NCBI RefSeq assembly: GCF_040112705.1
Contig: NZ_CP157804.1
Span: 2,660,001 to 2,724,000, forward strand
Direction: 5' to 3'
DNA from: Flagellimonas sp. MMG031
GTDB lineage: Bacteria; Bacteroidota; Bacteroidia; Flavobacteriales; Flavobacteriaceae
Length of the DNA: 64,000 bases
Part shown: piece after piece, positions 44,850-53,630 of the stretch
Layout: each line of letters begins with the position of its first letter
Numbering within the stretch: the first letter of the stretch is position 1
The notes under the pieces: generated by a model
Seen by the model: only the letters and a program-made list of their open reading frames with translations
The model's database searches: none
Told to the model about the DNA's origin: nothing
Translations under genes and position numbers: made by a program

Positions 44850-45323
44850 ATGAAACACCTCAGACCCCTTTTTTGCCTACTGCTACTATCCAATGTTCTT
44901 GTCGCGCAAAGCCCAAAGCAAGAAAAGATGGAGCAGCTCCATTTTCTGGTCGGGGAATGGGTGGGCACCTCTAAAATCTATGAAAACGGAGTTTTGGCCA
45001 AGGAAGGGGCGGCCTACGAGCATATCTCCTACGATTTGGAAAAGAACATATTGGTCATTGAGCTGAATACGGAGTTTCTACAACTCCATACCGTTATCCT
45101 TTACGACGAAAAAGACCAGAAATACTACTACCACCGATTTTCCAAAGATGGAGCTGCCGTATACCCCGCAGAATTTAAGGAGGAGCTCATTGTATGGCGG
45201 GACGAAAACACCCGGTTTTTCTTCGGTAGTACCCCAGAGGGGCGTTTTCGAGAATATGGCGAACAATTGATCAACGGAAAATGGGTCAAAACATTTGAAG
45301 ACACCTTTATAAATACCCAATGA
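44850..45323 (+). CDS. Secreted lipocalin-like protein (DUF1579-like)
   Basis: Called from ATG 44850 (MKHLRPLFCLLLLSNVLVAQ, 157 residues), which gives a standard signal peptide; ATGs at 44826 and 44835 are possible. The mature part reads LHFLVGEWVGTSKIYENG, then beta strands (KNILVIELNTEF, LHTVILYDEKDQKYYYHRF, FREYGEQLINGKWVKTFEDTF), similar to small beta-barrel DUF1579-type proteins. Probably periplasmic; ligand unknown. The last 4 bp overlap the next open frame. Confidence 0.75.
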   Translation: MKHLRPLFCLLLLSNVLVAQSPKQEKMEQLHFLVGEWVGTSKIYENGVLAKEGAAYEHISYDLEKNILVIELNTEFLQLHTVILYDEKDQKYYYHRFSKDGAAVYPAEFKEELIVWRDENTRFFFGSTPEGRFREYGEQLINGKWVKTFEDTFINTQ

Positions 45324-45367
45324 AAATCCAAATCCAAAAACCCAAAGGTGCAGCTGCAAGTCCAGAA

Positions 45368-46057
45368 ATGAAAAGCAAGTATATGAAACCACTCTTTTTA
45401 TGGTCTGTTATCGGACTCCTGGCATTGAGCTGCAAGCAGGAAAAGACTATTTCCGAAGAAGAAAAGCCTCAAGTTGTGGCTGCATTGAACGAAATCATGG
45501 AACTCGACCAGAAATATGCGGGGATTCCGTCCAATGAGCTTCGGGAAAAACACGGCAATCAGAAAGCTTGGGAAATTTTTAAAAAGCAGCGGGATAGCGT
45601 AGGCCTAGTCAACCAGAACAAAATCAAGAAATTATACCAAAAGTACGGATACTTGGGCGAGCAAAAGATAGGAAAGGAAGCCGCTACCGATTTTTGGGTG
45701 GTGGTCCAACATGCGGATAATGACATCCCCTTCCAACAGGAAATGTTGAAGGCCATGGAAACGGAAATCGCAAAGGGCAGCAAGGACAAATACCACTATG
45801 CGATGTTGGAAGACAGGATCAATGTCAATCTCAACAAACCGCAACGTTTTGGAAGCCAAGTGACCTACAACGATATGGGACAGGCCATTCCAAAGAACGG
45901 ACTGGTGGATACCACGGCGGTCGACAGTTTGCGCAAAGCCCACTCCATGCCCGATTTTATCGAATACTATAATCAAATGACCGAAATGCACTATGAAATG
46001 AACAAACAACTATTTCTGGACAAGGGCATTATGGAACCACAACTGTATGGAAACTAA
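45368..46057 (+). CDS. DUF6624 domain lipoprotein
   Basis: 229 residues from ATG 45368; an ATG at 45383 (MKPLFLWSVIGLLALSCKQE) is equally plausible and gives the same lipobox (LALSC). The body contains QKKIYGYLGEQ-type sequence (YQKYGYLGEQKIGKEA), DFWVVVQHADNDIPFQQEML and YAMLEDRINVNLNKPQRFGS, which match DUF6624. Probably anchored to a membrane. Function unknown. The 3' end overlaps the ModE-like gene by 11 bp, so expression is coupled. Confidence 0.8.
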   Translation: MKSKYMKPLFLWSVIGLLALSCKQEKTISEEEKPQVVAALNEIMELDQKYAGIPSNELREKHGNQKAWEIFKKQRDSVGLVNQNKIKKLYQKYGYLGEQKIGKEAATDFWVVVQHADNDIPFQQEMLKAMETEIAKGSKDKYHYAMLEDRINVNLNKPQRFGSQVTYNDMGQAIPKNGLVDTTAVDSLRKAHSMPDFIEYYNQMTEMHYEMNKQLFLDKGIMEPQLYGN

Positions 46058-46394
46058 AAAAGAACTGCGCAACCGCTGCTGGATAGATATTGACGGAAAA
46101 AAGTTTTTTGGCCCGGGACGGGCGCAATTATTGGTGATGATCGATAAAAACGGTTCGCTCTCCAAAGCGGCCAAGGAAATGGGCATGTCCTACCGAAAAG
46201 CCTGGTCCATGGTCGAGGATATGAACCAAAGAGGCCAACAACCCTACGTGGAACTGCACAAGGGCGGTACCCAAGGGGGCGGGGCCGAATTAACACCACG
46301 GGGCAAAACAGTATTGGCTGCCTTTCAACATATGAACGCCCAGATTCAGGCAACTTTGGAGCAACACACCCAAGACATGTTGGGGCTGATTTAA
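46047..46394 (+). CDS. ModE N-terminal-like winged-helix regulator
   Basis: 115 residues. GPGRAQLLVMIDKNGSLSKA, KEMGMSYRKAWSMVEDMN and GGGAELTPRGKTVLAAF are the winged-helix core of ModE. The molybdate-binding MOP/TOBE domains of full ModE are absent, as in single-domain family members. It meets the ten-gene Moco operon tail to tail (4-bp overlap with the TauE/SafE stop), so it is a candidate regulator of molybdenum metabolism; inference from location. Confidence 0.87.
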   Translation: METKKELRNRCWIDIDGKKFFGPGRAQLLVMIDKNGSLSKAAKEMGMSYRKAWSMVEDMNQRGQQPYVELHKGGTQGGGAELTPRGKTVLAAFQHMNAQIQATLEQHTQDMLGLI

Positions 46395-47149
46395 ATCTTG
46401 ATACCGAATCCGTGAAGCAGTATCAAACGGAAACCCACATACAGCACCAAAATGGCCGTGAGTACACCCAAAAACTTTAGATTGAACCTTTTATTGGACA
46501 GATAAGAGCCGATTCCACCGCCAAGCACTACTGCCACCACCAATTGTAGCATCAGCTCGTTGTTCAGTTGGAAGGTTCCCGCCATATTCAAACCAATCAG
46601 GCCTGCAATGGAATTCACCAAAATAAAAACGGAAGCCAAAGAAGCCACTATTCTTGGGTTTTCCCATTTAAGCAGGTTGAGCACCGGTGATAAAAAGATG
46701 CCGCCACCTATTCCGGATATTCCAGAAAGTAAGCCAATGCCTCCACCGAGCGTCAATTTTTTTGGATTTGAAAATTTTTTCGAGTCCAGTTTTTTCTTCG
46801 CAAAGCGAAGCATCATAAAAAATCCTGCCATCACTAATGCACCTCCCAAAATCAAAAAGAAGGTGGTTTGGGACAAGCGGATTTGGGCACCCAGATATGC
46901 AAACGGTATGCTCATCACCAAAAAGGGCCAGAACAATTTCACGTCAAATACCCGGTTCCGAATAAAAACTATCGTCCCAATAGTGACCACACAAATATTC
47001 AACAAGAGCGCAGTGGAACGTATTTCGTAAAAATCGGTAAGGAAAAGGCTTAAAATCGCCAGATAACTGGACCCACCCCCAAATCCGACCGAACTATAAA
47101 ACAGCGCAATCAGAAAAAAGACCAAGGGCAAGTATTCGACTGTCATCAA
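46391..47149 (-). CDS. TauE/SafE family permease, copy 2 (last gene of the Moco operon)
   Basis: 252 residues, about eight helices. Signature SVGFGGGSSYLAILSLF near the N-terminus and GGGIGLLSGISGIGGGIFLSP in the second half. The family exports sulfite or sulfur oxyanions. Its start is immediately next to the moeA stop (0-bp gap), so it is translated with the molybdenum-cofactor genes; an anion transport role linked to molybdate or cofactor sulfur is possible but unproven. No ModABC transporter is in the window. Confidence 0.87.
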   Translation of the reverse strand: MMTVEYLPLVFFLIALFYSSVGFGGGSSYLAILSLFLTDFYEIRSTALLLNICVVTIGTIVFIRNRVFDVKLFWPFLVMSIPFAYLGAQIRLSQTTFFLILGGALVMAGFFMMLRFAKKKLDSKKFSNPKKLTLGGGIGLLSGISGIGGGIFLSPVLNLLKWENPRIVASLASVFILVNSIAGLIGLNMAGTFQLNNELMLQLVVAVVLGGGIGSYLSNKRFNLKFLGVLTAILVLYVGFRLILLHGFGIKI

Positions 47150-48316
47150 TTAAGAAATTAGCTTACATTGAATCAAATCCCCCTTTTTCAATGCCTCGCC
47201 ATCATCTACAAAGGCGAGTGCATTACCTTGGGCCATGGATTGGATCATGGAAGAGCCCTGTCCGTCCAAAATCTCTACAGTTCCGTCCACAACAGCGGCC
47301 TTTAAAAAAGTGGGGCGTCCAAAACGGTTTTCAAAATCATGTTGTATCGAGAATCGATATGTGGTCAAACCCACTTTTTCATATCCAGATAAGCGTTGCA
47401 GCAAAGGAAGTACGTACACATAAAAACAGGTCAATGATGACGCTGGGTTTCCTGGCAAGGCAAACACAAACTGATTTTCCTTTCGGCCAAAATAAAGCGG
47501 TTTTCCCGGTTTTTGAAACACCTTGTAAAACAACTCCTTAACTCCATTTTCTTCCAGGGATTGTTTTACAAAATCGTAATCACCCACAGATATTCCTCCA
47601 GAGATAATGAGCACATCGCAAGACTCCAATGCGGTTTTGATTCCCGCTTTTGTGGCCTCGAAATCGTCTTTAATTTGTGTTTTTTGATGGTGCTGGAATC
47701 CGAATTGTTGCAAGGCTCCTGCAATTGCGTAGCTGTTGGATTCATATATCTGTCCCTCCGTTTTGGATTCTCCCGGTTTTACCAATTCATTTCCCGTGGT
47801 GATGATATTGACCCGTGGTTTAGAAAAAACTGTGAACTGCGACAACCCCAAACTTCCCATCAAAGCCAAAGAAGGTGAATTCAACATATGTCCTTTTTCA
47901 AATACCGTTTGCCCTTCCGCCAACTGACCGCCTTTTTTACGGACATTTTGTCCAGCCTTGGGCGTTTCATCAAGAAACAGCGTCTTGTCTTTAACGGAGG
48001 TTTTCTCCTGCATCATCACAGCCGTGGTGTTTTGGGGTACCTTCGCCCCCGTAAAAATTCGAACGGCTTCGCCATCGTTTAACGAGATAGACTTGGAGTC
48101 ACCAGCTGCCACCTCCCCTGCCAATTGGTATTCTTGATAAAGTCCGCAAAGCGCATAGCCGTCCATGGCCGAATTATCAAACTCAGGCACATCAAAAGGG
48201 GCGGTCGTGTTCGTCGACAAAGCATAACCAAGTGCCTCCTCCAAAGGTTTGGATTCGCTTTTTAGTTCAATCTTTTGGTCTTCGATGATCCTAAGTGCTT
48301 CTTCAATCGTAACCAT
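47150..48316 (-). CDS. moeA: Molybdopterin molybdenumtransferase MoeA
   Basis: 388 residues. Domains I-II with TAPFDVPEFDNSAMDGYAL and RIFTGAKVPQNTTAVMMQE, domain III MoaB/Mog-like fold with IITTGNELVKPG, YESNSYAIAGALQQFG, DVLIISGGISVGDYDFV and FALPGNPASSLTCFYVYV, and domain IV at the C-terminus. It inserts molybdate into adenylylated molybdopterin. Its ATG shares one base with the moaA stop (TAATG), indicating tight coupling. Confidence 0.95.
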   Translation of the reverse strand: MVTIEEALRIIEDQKIELKSESKPLEEALGYALSTNTTAPFDVPEFDNSAMDGYALCGLYQEYQLAGEVAAGDSKSISLNDGEAVRIFTGAKVPQNTTAVMMQEKTSVKDKTLFLDETPKAGQNVRKKGGQLAEGQTVFEKGHMLNSPSLALMGSLGLSQFTVFSKPRVNIITTGNELVKPGESKTEGQIYESNSYAIAGALQQFGFQHHQKTQIKDDFEATKAGIKTALESCDVLIISGGISVGDYDFVKQSLEENGVKELFYKVFQKPGKPLYFGRKENQFVFALPGNPASSLTCFYVYVLPLLQRLSGYEKVGLTTYRFSIQHDFENRFGRPTFLKAAVVDGTVEILDGQGSSMIQSMAQGNALAFVDDGEALKKGDLIQCKLIS

Positions 48317-49308
48317 TAGCCTCCTATTGAAATCATGGAACGGTTCTGCTCATAATGGTCGGCATCCATTTTTACGTCCATGCCGTCCCTTGAGTGTTTT
48401 TTGGATTTGATGGACTCCAAAATGATATTCTCTATGGGTTCTCCATTTCGAAACGCAGTCAACAAATCGGTTTCGGAGGTGGCAAAGAGGCAATTTTTCA
48501 TTTTTCCATCAGCTGTCAATCGAATACGGTTGCACTCATCACAAAACGGATTGGTAATTGTGCTCACAATGCCAAAACTGCCCTTGTGGCCCTTTACCCT
48601 AAAATTGGTGGAAGTGCTGTGCTTGGGATTATCCAAGGTTTCTATTTCACCAAATTTATCGCCAACCGTCTTTAAAATGTCGTCTTTGGACACGCCCTTG
48701 CTCCAATCCCATTTATTCCCCTTAAAAGGCATAAACTCAATAAACTTGGGCGTAATCTTTTTATCCTTGGTCAAAGCGATAAAATCATTGATTTCATTAT
48801 CGTTTACCCCTTTGATCAACACCACATTGATTTTAAGGTCCATATCCATGTCCAACGCCATGTTCAGGTTCCGCATAATGCGTTCGTAATAATCCCGTTT
48901 GGTGATGAAAACGGATTTGGCTTTGTCCAGGGTATCCAAACTAAAATTGATCTTGCGCAATCCCACTTTCTGAAAAAGCTCCAGATATTTGTCGAGTACA
49001 ATGCCGTTGGTGGTCAATTTAAGGGTGACATCCAACTTGGCCAACTCTTCGACCAAGTAGCCAAAATTCTTGCGAACCAAAGGTTCACCGCCCGTCAATC
49101 GAACCGTGTCCACTCCCAAATCCCTAAAAGTTCGCGTAATGGCAATGATTTCTTCCAAGGTCATGATGCTGGGCTTTTCCATTAACTCAATGCCTTCTTC
49201 GGGCATGCAGTAAAAGCACCGCAGGTTGCATCGGTCCGTCAATGAAATGCGCAGATAGGTATGTGGCCTACCGAAATTGTCGATTATTTGTGGTTTCTTG
49301 TCAATCAT
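48316..49308 (-). CDS. moaA: GTP 3',8-cyclase MoaA
   Basis: 330 residues. The radical-SAM cluster CNLRCFYC (Cys27, 31, 34) is preceded by LRISLTDR. The C-terminal cluster is visible as NPFCDECNRIRLTADGKMK then NCLF, and the chain ends in GG, both required for activity in characterised MoaA. It converts GTP to 3',8-cyclo-7,8-dihydro-GTP, the first step of molybdenum-cofactor synthesis. Overlaps moaCB by 8 bp. Confidence 0.96.
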   Translation of the reverse strand: MIDKKPQIIDNFGRPHTYLRISLTDRCNLRCFYCMPEEGIELMEKPSIMTLEEIIAITRTFRDLGVDTVRLTGGEPLVRKNFGYLVEELAKLDVTLKLTTNGIVLDKYLELFQKVGLRKINFSLDTLDKAKSVFITKRDYYERIMRNLNMALDMDMDLKINVVLIKGVNDNEINDFIALTKDKKITPKFIEFMPFKGNKWDWSKGVSKDDILKTVGDKFGEIETLDNPKHSTSTNFRVKGHKGSFGIVSTITNPFCDECNRIRLTADGKMKNCLFATSETDLLTAFRNGEPIENIILESIKSKKHSRDGMDVKMDADHYEQNRSMISIGG

Positions 49309-50197
49309 GTCTTTTTCCTTCTATCACTTTAAATGCGTGCAGCACATGGGGGAAAATCGCATCCATGGATTCTGCCGCCCCTTTGGTGGAGCCCGGCAGT
49401 GCCAATATCAATTTTCCGTCCTTGATGCCCGCGATGGAACGCGAGAACATCGCATACGGCATCCGATTTTGCCCGTAGCTACGCATTTGTTCTTCTACTC
49501 CTTTTAGTTTGATGTCCAACAAGGGCTCCAAGGTCTGTGGGGTGACATCTCGTGGTCCCACGCCCGTACCTCCAGTAAAAATCAAGAGGTCGGCTTTGGT
49601 ATTTTCCAATTTTTGTATGATTTCCTCAGCGTCATCGGGAATGATGCTTTTTTGGGATGTAACCCCCAAAGCCTGTAATCGCTCCACGATGGCCTCTCCG
49701 GCCCTGTCCTCGCCTTTTCCTTTGGAAATGGTATCCGAACACACCACCACTTCGGCAGTCAATCCTTCCGAATTGATTTTGTATGAAGATTTCCCTCCTT
49801 TTTTGGATTTGAGTCGAATGGTGCCTATTTCGACATTCTTGTCAATCGGTTTCAGCATATCGTACATCGTAAGGGCCACTACACTGGCCCCGTGCATCGC
49901 CTCCACCTCCACCCCAGTTTTGTAAATGGTCTTTACCGTCATGGAAATGATGATCTCCAACCCATTGATTTCATAATCGATGTCCGTGTATTCGATGGGC
50001 AAGGGATGACAATCGGGCAACAAATCCGGTGTTTTTTTGACCCCCAACAAGCCGGCTGCCTTGGCCATTTCAAATACATTCCCTTTGGGAACGGCATTGT
50101 TTTGTATGGCATCAATCGTAGCCTGACTGCTCGTTTTTACGATAGCTTCAGCGGTAGCTTCCCGCAAAGTGGTCACTTTATGTGTAATATCTACCAT
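49301..50197 (-). CDS. moaCB: Bifunctional MoaC-MogA/MoaB fusion (cyclic pyranopterin synthase + molybdopterin adenylyltransferase)
   Basis: 298 residues. Residues 1-150 are MoaC (MVDITHKVTTLREATAEAIV, LLPDCHPLPIEYTDID, EAMHGASVVALTMYDMLK). Residues 155-298 are a MoaB/Mog domain (AEVVVCSDTISKGKGEDRAG, FTGGTGVGPRDVTPQTLEP, LALPGSTKGAAESM). The first half makes cyclic pyranopterin monophosphate and the second adenylylates molybdopterin. Such fusions are typical of Bacteroidota. Adjacent to moaE with no gap. Confidence 0.95.
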   Translation of the reverse strand: MVDITHKVTTLREATAEAIVKTSSQATIDAIQNNAVPKGNVFEMAKAAGLLGVKKTPDLLPDCHPLPIEYTDIDYEINGLEIIISMTVKTIYKTGVEVEAMHGASVVALTMYDMLKPIDKNVEIGTIRLKSKKGGKSSYKINSEGLTAEVVVCSDTISKGKGEDRAGEAIVERLQALGVTSQKSIIPDDAEEIIQKLENTKADLLIFTGGTGVGPRDVTPQTLEPLLDIKLKGVEEQMRSYGQNRMPYAMFSRSIAGIKDGKLILALPGSTKGAAESMDAIFPHVLHAFKVIEGKRHD

Positions 50198-50644
50198 TTA
50201 CGTATTTACTTTCCATTGATGGGTTTCGTCCTCAAAAATCTCCTTTCCAAATACCGGTACTTTCGCCTTGATTTCCTCCACAAAAAAGTTGGTCGCATCG
50301 ATGGCAATCTTTCGGTGTGCTGATGATGTGAACACGAACAAGCACAGCTCTCCCACATTGACTTTACCTAAACTATGATAAATATGGGCGCAGGTGATGT
50401 CGAACTTGGCAAAAGCGGCTTCGCGTATGTCGTGAAAGACGTTCTCTGCCATTTCATCATAAGCCGTGTAGTCAATAGCTGCTACGGTTTTGCCGTCCAC
50501 TACGTCGGCCCTCACCTGTCCCAGAAAAATACTGTGGGCACCAATATTGGTCTTGCTTTGGTGGTTGGCCACCGAAGTCGCTATTTTTTCGGGAGGAATC
50601 GCTCCTTGTACAAATACTTTTTTTGGTTTCTTTTTATCCATCAA
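50198..50644 (-). CDS. moaE: Molybdopterin synthase catalytic subunit MoaE
   Basis: 148 residues. GAHSIFLGQVRADVVDGKTV, YHSLGKVNVGELCLFVFTSS and HRKIAIDATNFFVEEIKAKVPVFGKE cover the substrate pocket, with the catalytic lysines in IKAKVPVFGKE and the terminal W of THQW. It transfers sulfur from the MoaD thiocarboxylate to make molybdopterin. Overlaps the 3' end of moeB by 11 bp. Confidence 0.95.
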   Translation of the reverse strand: MMDKKKPKKVFVQGAIPPEKIATSVANHQSKTNIGAHSIFLGQVRADVVDGKTVAAIDYTAYDEMAENVFHDIREAAFAKFDITCAHIYHSLGKVNVGELCLFVFTSSAHRKIAIDATNFFVEEIKAKVPVFGKEIFEDETHQWKVNT

Positions 50645-51647
50645 TAATTGTTTCTATGCCGCCTTCCACGTTTTTCAAATTGTGGAAGCCAAATTCATTT
50701 TTAAGGATTTCTATGGCGTTCTTGCTTCGTTTGCCAGACTGGCAGAACACAAAAACATCCTGATTATTGGGTATTTCTTTATGCCGTGATGCAAGATCGC
50801 CCAAGGGAATGTTCAGCACCTTTTTGCCTTTTGGTTTGGGCTGTTCGAACACTTCACGCACGTCAAGATACCACTGATCTTTATGTTTTAAATCGCAATC
50901 GATATAAACGGGGGCTATCCCGTTTTTGCGGATTTTTTCTACTTCTTCGGACCGTTTGTTGATGTTGATGGTCTGCTCGCTGGCCTGCATCATATTGATC
51001 AACTTTAACTTGCCTGACAGCACCTCACCCACCCCAAGGATAATTTTAAGGACTTCCGCCGCCTGAAGCGTTCCCAAGATGCCCGGTAATACGCCCAATA
51101 CACCAGTGGCCTCACAACTGATGTTCTGTCGGGTGCTTTTTGGGAACACACAACGATAGGTAGGCCCATTTTGGTAATTGAAGACTGACAATTGCCCTTC
51201 ATTTTTATAAATGGAGGCAAAAACCCAAGGTTTATTCGCCAATACGCAGGCATCGTTGATCAGGTACTTGGTTTCAAAATTGTCCGTGCCATCCAAAATA
51301 ACATCGTATTGATTGGTGATGTTTTTCGCATTTTCAATGGTCAACGGCTCTTCATACACCTTAAACTGTACCTCACTGTTTTGTTTTTCCAATCGTTGTT
51401 TGGCTACCGCTGCTTTCGATTGCCCTACATCTGATTCCTGAAACAAAACTTGCCTGTGCAAATTGGACATATCGACTTTATCATGGTCCATCAACCCAAT
51501 GGTACCGACTCCTGCCCCAGCCAAATACATCGCGGCAGGACAGCCCAGTCCCCCAACACCAACCAACAATATTTTGGCATTGCGAAGCTTTTCCTGACCT
51601 TCAGTCCCAACTTCCGTGAGTTGTATTTGTCTGTCGTATCTGCTCAT
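50634..51647 (-). CDS. moeB: MoeB/ThiF-type adenylyltransferase with rhodanese domain
   Basis: 337 residues. The E1-like domain has the nucleotide loop LLVGVGGLGCPAAMYLAGAG, DHDKVDMSNLHRQVLF, DGTDNFETKYLINDAC, and Cys-containing segments YRCVFPKS and ISCEATGVLG where the family binds zinc. The C-terminal ~100 residues are a rhodanese domain with the active Cys in VFCQSGKRSKNAIEIL. It activates the C-terminal Gly of MoaD and may also carry the sulfur. Overlaps moaD by 4 bp. Confidence 0.92.
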   Translation of the reverse strand: MSRYDRQIQLTEVGTEGQEKLRNAKILLVGVGGLGCPAAMYLAGAGVGTIGLMDHDKVDMSNLHRQVLFQESDVGQSKAAVAKQRLEKQNSEVQFKVYEEPLTIENAKNITNQYDVILDGTDNFETKYLINDACVLANKPWVFASIYKNEGQLSVFNYQNGPTYRCVFPKSTRQNISCEATGVLGVLPGILGTLQAAEVLKIILGVGEVLSGKLKLINMMQASEQTININKRSEEVEKIRKNGIAPVYIDCDLKHKDQWYLDVREVFEQPKPKGKKVLNIPLGDLASRHKEIPNNQDVFVFCQSGKRSKNAIEILKNEFGFHNLKNVEGGIETIIDG

Positions 51648-51880
51648 CCTCCAGCGAAGGGTGGCAACAAGGCCACTTCGTCCCCGTCTTTTAAGGTTAT
51701 ACTATCGTCCAAATTTTGATTTACGGCAATCTGTACGGAATCCTTGTCCGCTATCGCCAAACCGTTCAAGCACTGTGCTTTTAGCTCCGAAGCGGTCAAT
51801 GTTCCGTCAAACTCCATCACTTCTTCCTGCTTTGCAGCGGCTTCGGCGACCAAACCAAAATATTTTACGGTCACTTTCAT
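51644..51880 (-). CDS. moaD: Molybdopterin synthase sulfur-carrier subunit MoaD
   Basis: 78 residues, ubiquitin-like fold (MKVTVKYFGLVAEAAAKQEE ... DGDEVALLPPFAGG) ending in the diagnostic Gly-Gly that becomes a thiocarboxylate. Partner of MoaE. It overlaps the genes on both sides by 4 bp. Confidence 0.95.
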   Translation of the reverse strand: MKVTVKYFGLVAEAAAKQEEVMEFDGTLTASELKAQCLNGLAIADKDSVQIAVNQNLDDSITLKDGDEVALLPPFAGG

Positions 51881-52479
51881 ACATCCATTTGCTTTAATTG
51901 CCGAACATCTTCTTCGGTATCCACATCAAATCCTCCTTTGCTGAAGACTTCAGTACCGTAGTCAAAATCTTTCAGGTGAATCAACTTTTTGGCTCCTTCG
52001 TCTCCTTCCAATTGCATCAACAACGGAAATGCTTCCTTACTAAAAATGGCGGGCACTCCAATACTATCCCCATATTTGGAATAGGTGGCGTTCGGGTTTT
52101 TGGTTAGTTGGGTATGCACCAGTTTGATCAAGTTGGTGCGTTCCAAAAAGGGCTGGTCGGATACGAGAAAAAGAGCGTGGTCCAATGCTTCCGCTGCCGA
52201 GGTAGCTTTCAAGCCCAATTTAATACTGGATGCCATTCCTTGCTCCCAATCGGAATTAACAACGACTTGATATCCGTTTGCATCTATTTTTCCCAAAATC
52301 TCTTCGTGACGAGAACCCAACACCAAAACCTTGCGTTGAAAACCAAGCATATTTACTTGTTTCAAGGTATGTTCAAGCAGCGTTTCACCTTTAAATTGTA
52401 CCAACTGCTTGGGTCGGCCCAATCGTGTGGAGCCGCCAGCGGCCAAAACAATAACTGCTATGTTAGCATCTGCACTCAA
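51877..52479 (-). CDS. MocA/MobA-like molybdenum-cofactor nucleotidyltransferase
   Basis: 200 residues. The NTP-binding signature VLAAGGSTRLGRPKQLVQF starts near residue 11; DHALFLVSDQPFL is the metal-binding segment, and GVPAIFSKEAFP follows. The closest resemblance is to MocA (CTP:molybdopterin cytidylyltransferase), which makes the cytosine dinucleotide form used by xanthine-dehydrogenase-family enzymes, rather than MobA for the guanine form; the presence of XdhC next door supports this. Overlaps neighbours by 4 bp. Confidence 0.87.
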   Translation of the reverse strand: MSADANIAVIVLAAGGSTRLGRPKQLVQFKGETLLEHTLKQVNMLGFQRKVLVLGSRHEEILGKIDANGYQVVVNSDWEQGMASSIKLGLKATSAAEALDHALFLVSDQPFLERTNLIKLVHTQLTKNPNATYSKYGDSIGVPAIFSKEAFPLLMQLEGDEGAKKLIHLKDFDYGTEVFSKGGFDVDTEEDVRQLKQMDV

Positions 52480-53630
52480 AGGGTTATTTTTTGAAATTGA
52501 TTTGTTTTGCCCTCATGAATTGGCTCGGTTTTCTGCTTTAGGGGTCGCGCTCCTTTATGGGTCAGTACACTTTGAATCTCCGCCAAAATGGACAATCCAA
52601 TTTCAGCAGGGGTCTCCGCTCCTATTTCCAATCCCACGGGTGCGTGTATTTTAGCCAAATCCGATTTTGACACTTCCATACCTTCGTCCGCCAATTCGTT
52701 GAGCATGCGTTCGTATTTTTTCAATGGTCCCAAAATCCCGATATAGGGTATTACTGGATTTCCCAGCAACAGTTTGAGCACCGAAAGGTCGTAATTATAG
52801 TTATGGCTCATCAGCACAAAACAAGTGCGTTCGTCAATGTTAATGTTTTGTAGTGTTTCCTGGGGTTTGGCCACAATCACTTGACACGTACCCACAAAAC
52901 GTTCTTTGTTGGCATGGGTCGGACGTCCGTCCGTAACAATTACATTCCACCCCAATATATCGGCTTGTTGCGCCAAAATCTGGGCATCGTTCCCAGCTCC
53001 CACTAAAATCAATTTTACCGGGGGCTGATGTAACTGAATAAACACGAAGTTTGTTCTTTCCGCCGTTTCAATCTTTCCAAAACAGGAGTTGCCCCCCTCA
53101 ATGACTTCCATGCTTTTGGTGAGAAGGACCTTATGCAGGTTTCCTTGGATTTGTTTTCCCAAAACCGCTTGGCTTTCGTTGACAACCAAACTAGTTCCCA
53201 ATTGATTTTGGCTTTTGTCCAGGTCAAAAACTATCGAAATCGCTACGGGAACCTCCTGTTCAATAGCGGTCTGTAACAATGCACAGGGATTATGCCTATC
53301 GGTATAATCAATGGGCTCAAACAATACTTGAATGATACCGTTGCATCCCAACTGGGCGCCAATGATGGCATCATCCTCATCACTGGTATCATAAGTGACC
53401 AGTTTGTTTTCTTGTCTGTCCAAAGCATAAAGGGCCTTTCGGAGCGCATCACCTTCCAAACAGCCTCCGCTGATGGCTCCCATTATGTTACCGTATTCAT
53501 CTACCAACATACGGGCTCCCGCCCTACGATACGATGAACCTTCAACATGGACTACGGTGGCCAAAATGCAACGGGTTTCTTGCAGTCTGAGTTCTTGATA
53601 CTTCGCTATGATGACGTCCAACTCCCTCAT
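52476..53630 (-). CDS. XdhC/CoxI family molybdoenzyme maturation protein
   Basis: 384 residues. The N-terminal XdhC_CoxI segment (ATVVHVEGSSYRRAGARMLV, GAISGGCLEGDA) and the C-terminal Rossmann domain (LILVGAGNDAQILAQQADIL, ERTCFVLMSHNYNYDLSVL, GILGPLKKYERML) are both present. Family members bind the cofactor, help its sulfuration and deliver it to xanthine dehydrogenase or CO-dehydrogenase-type enzymes. The target enzyme is not in this window. Overlaps the cysteine desulfurase gene by 4 bp. Confidence 0.92.
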   Translation of the reverse strand: MRELDVIIAKYQELRLQETRCILATVVHVEGSSYRRAGARMLVDEYGNIMGAISGGCLEGDALRKALYALDRQENKLVTYDTSDEDDAIIGAQLGCNGIIQVLFEPIDYTDRHNPCALLQTAIEQEVPVAISIVFDLDKSQNQLGTSLVVNESQAVLGKQIQGNLHKVLLTKSMEVIEGGNSCFGKIETAERTNFVFIQLHQPPVKLILVGAGNDAQILAQQADILGWNVIVTDGRPTHANKERFVGTCQVIVAKPQETLQNINIDERTCFVLMSHNYNYDLSVLKLLLGNPVIPYIGILGPLKKYERMLNELADEGMEVSKSDLAKIHAPVGLEIGAETPAEIGLSILAEIQSVLTHKGARPLKQKTEPIHEGKTNQFQKITL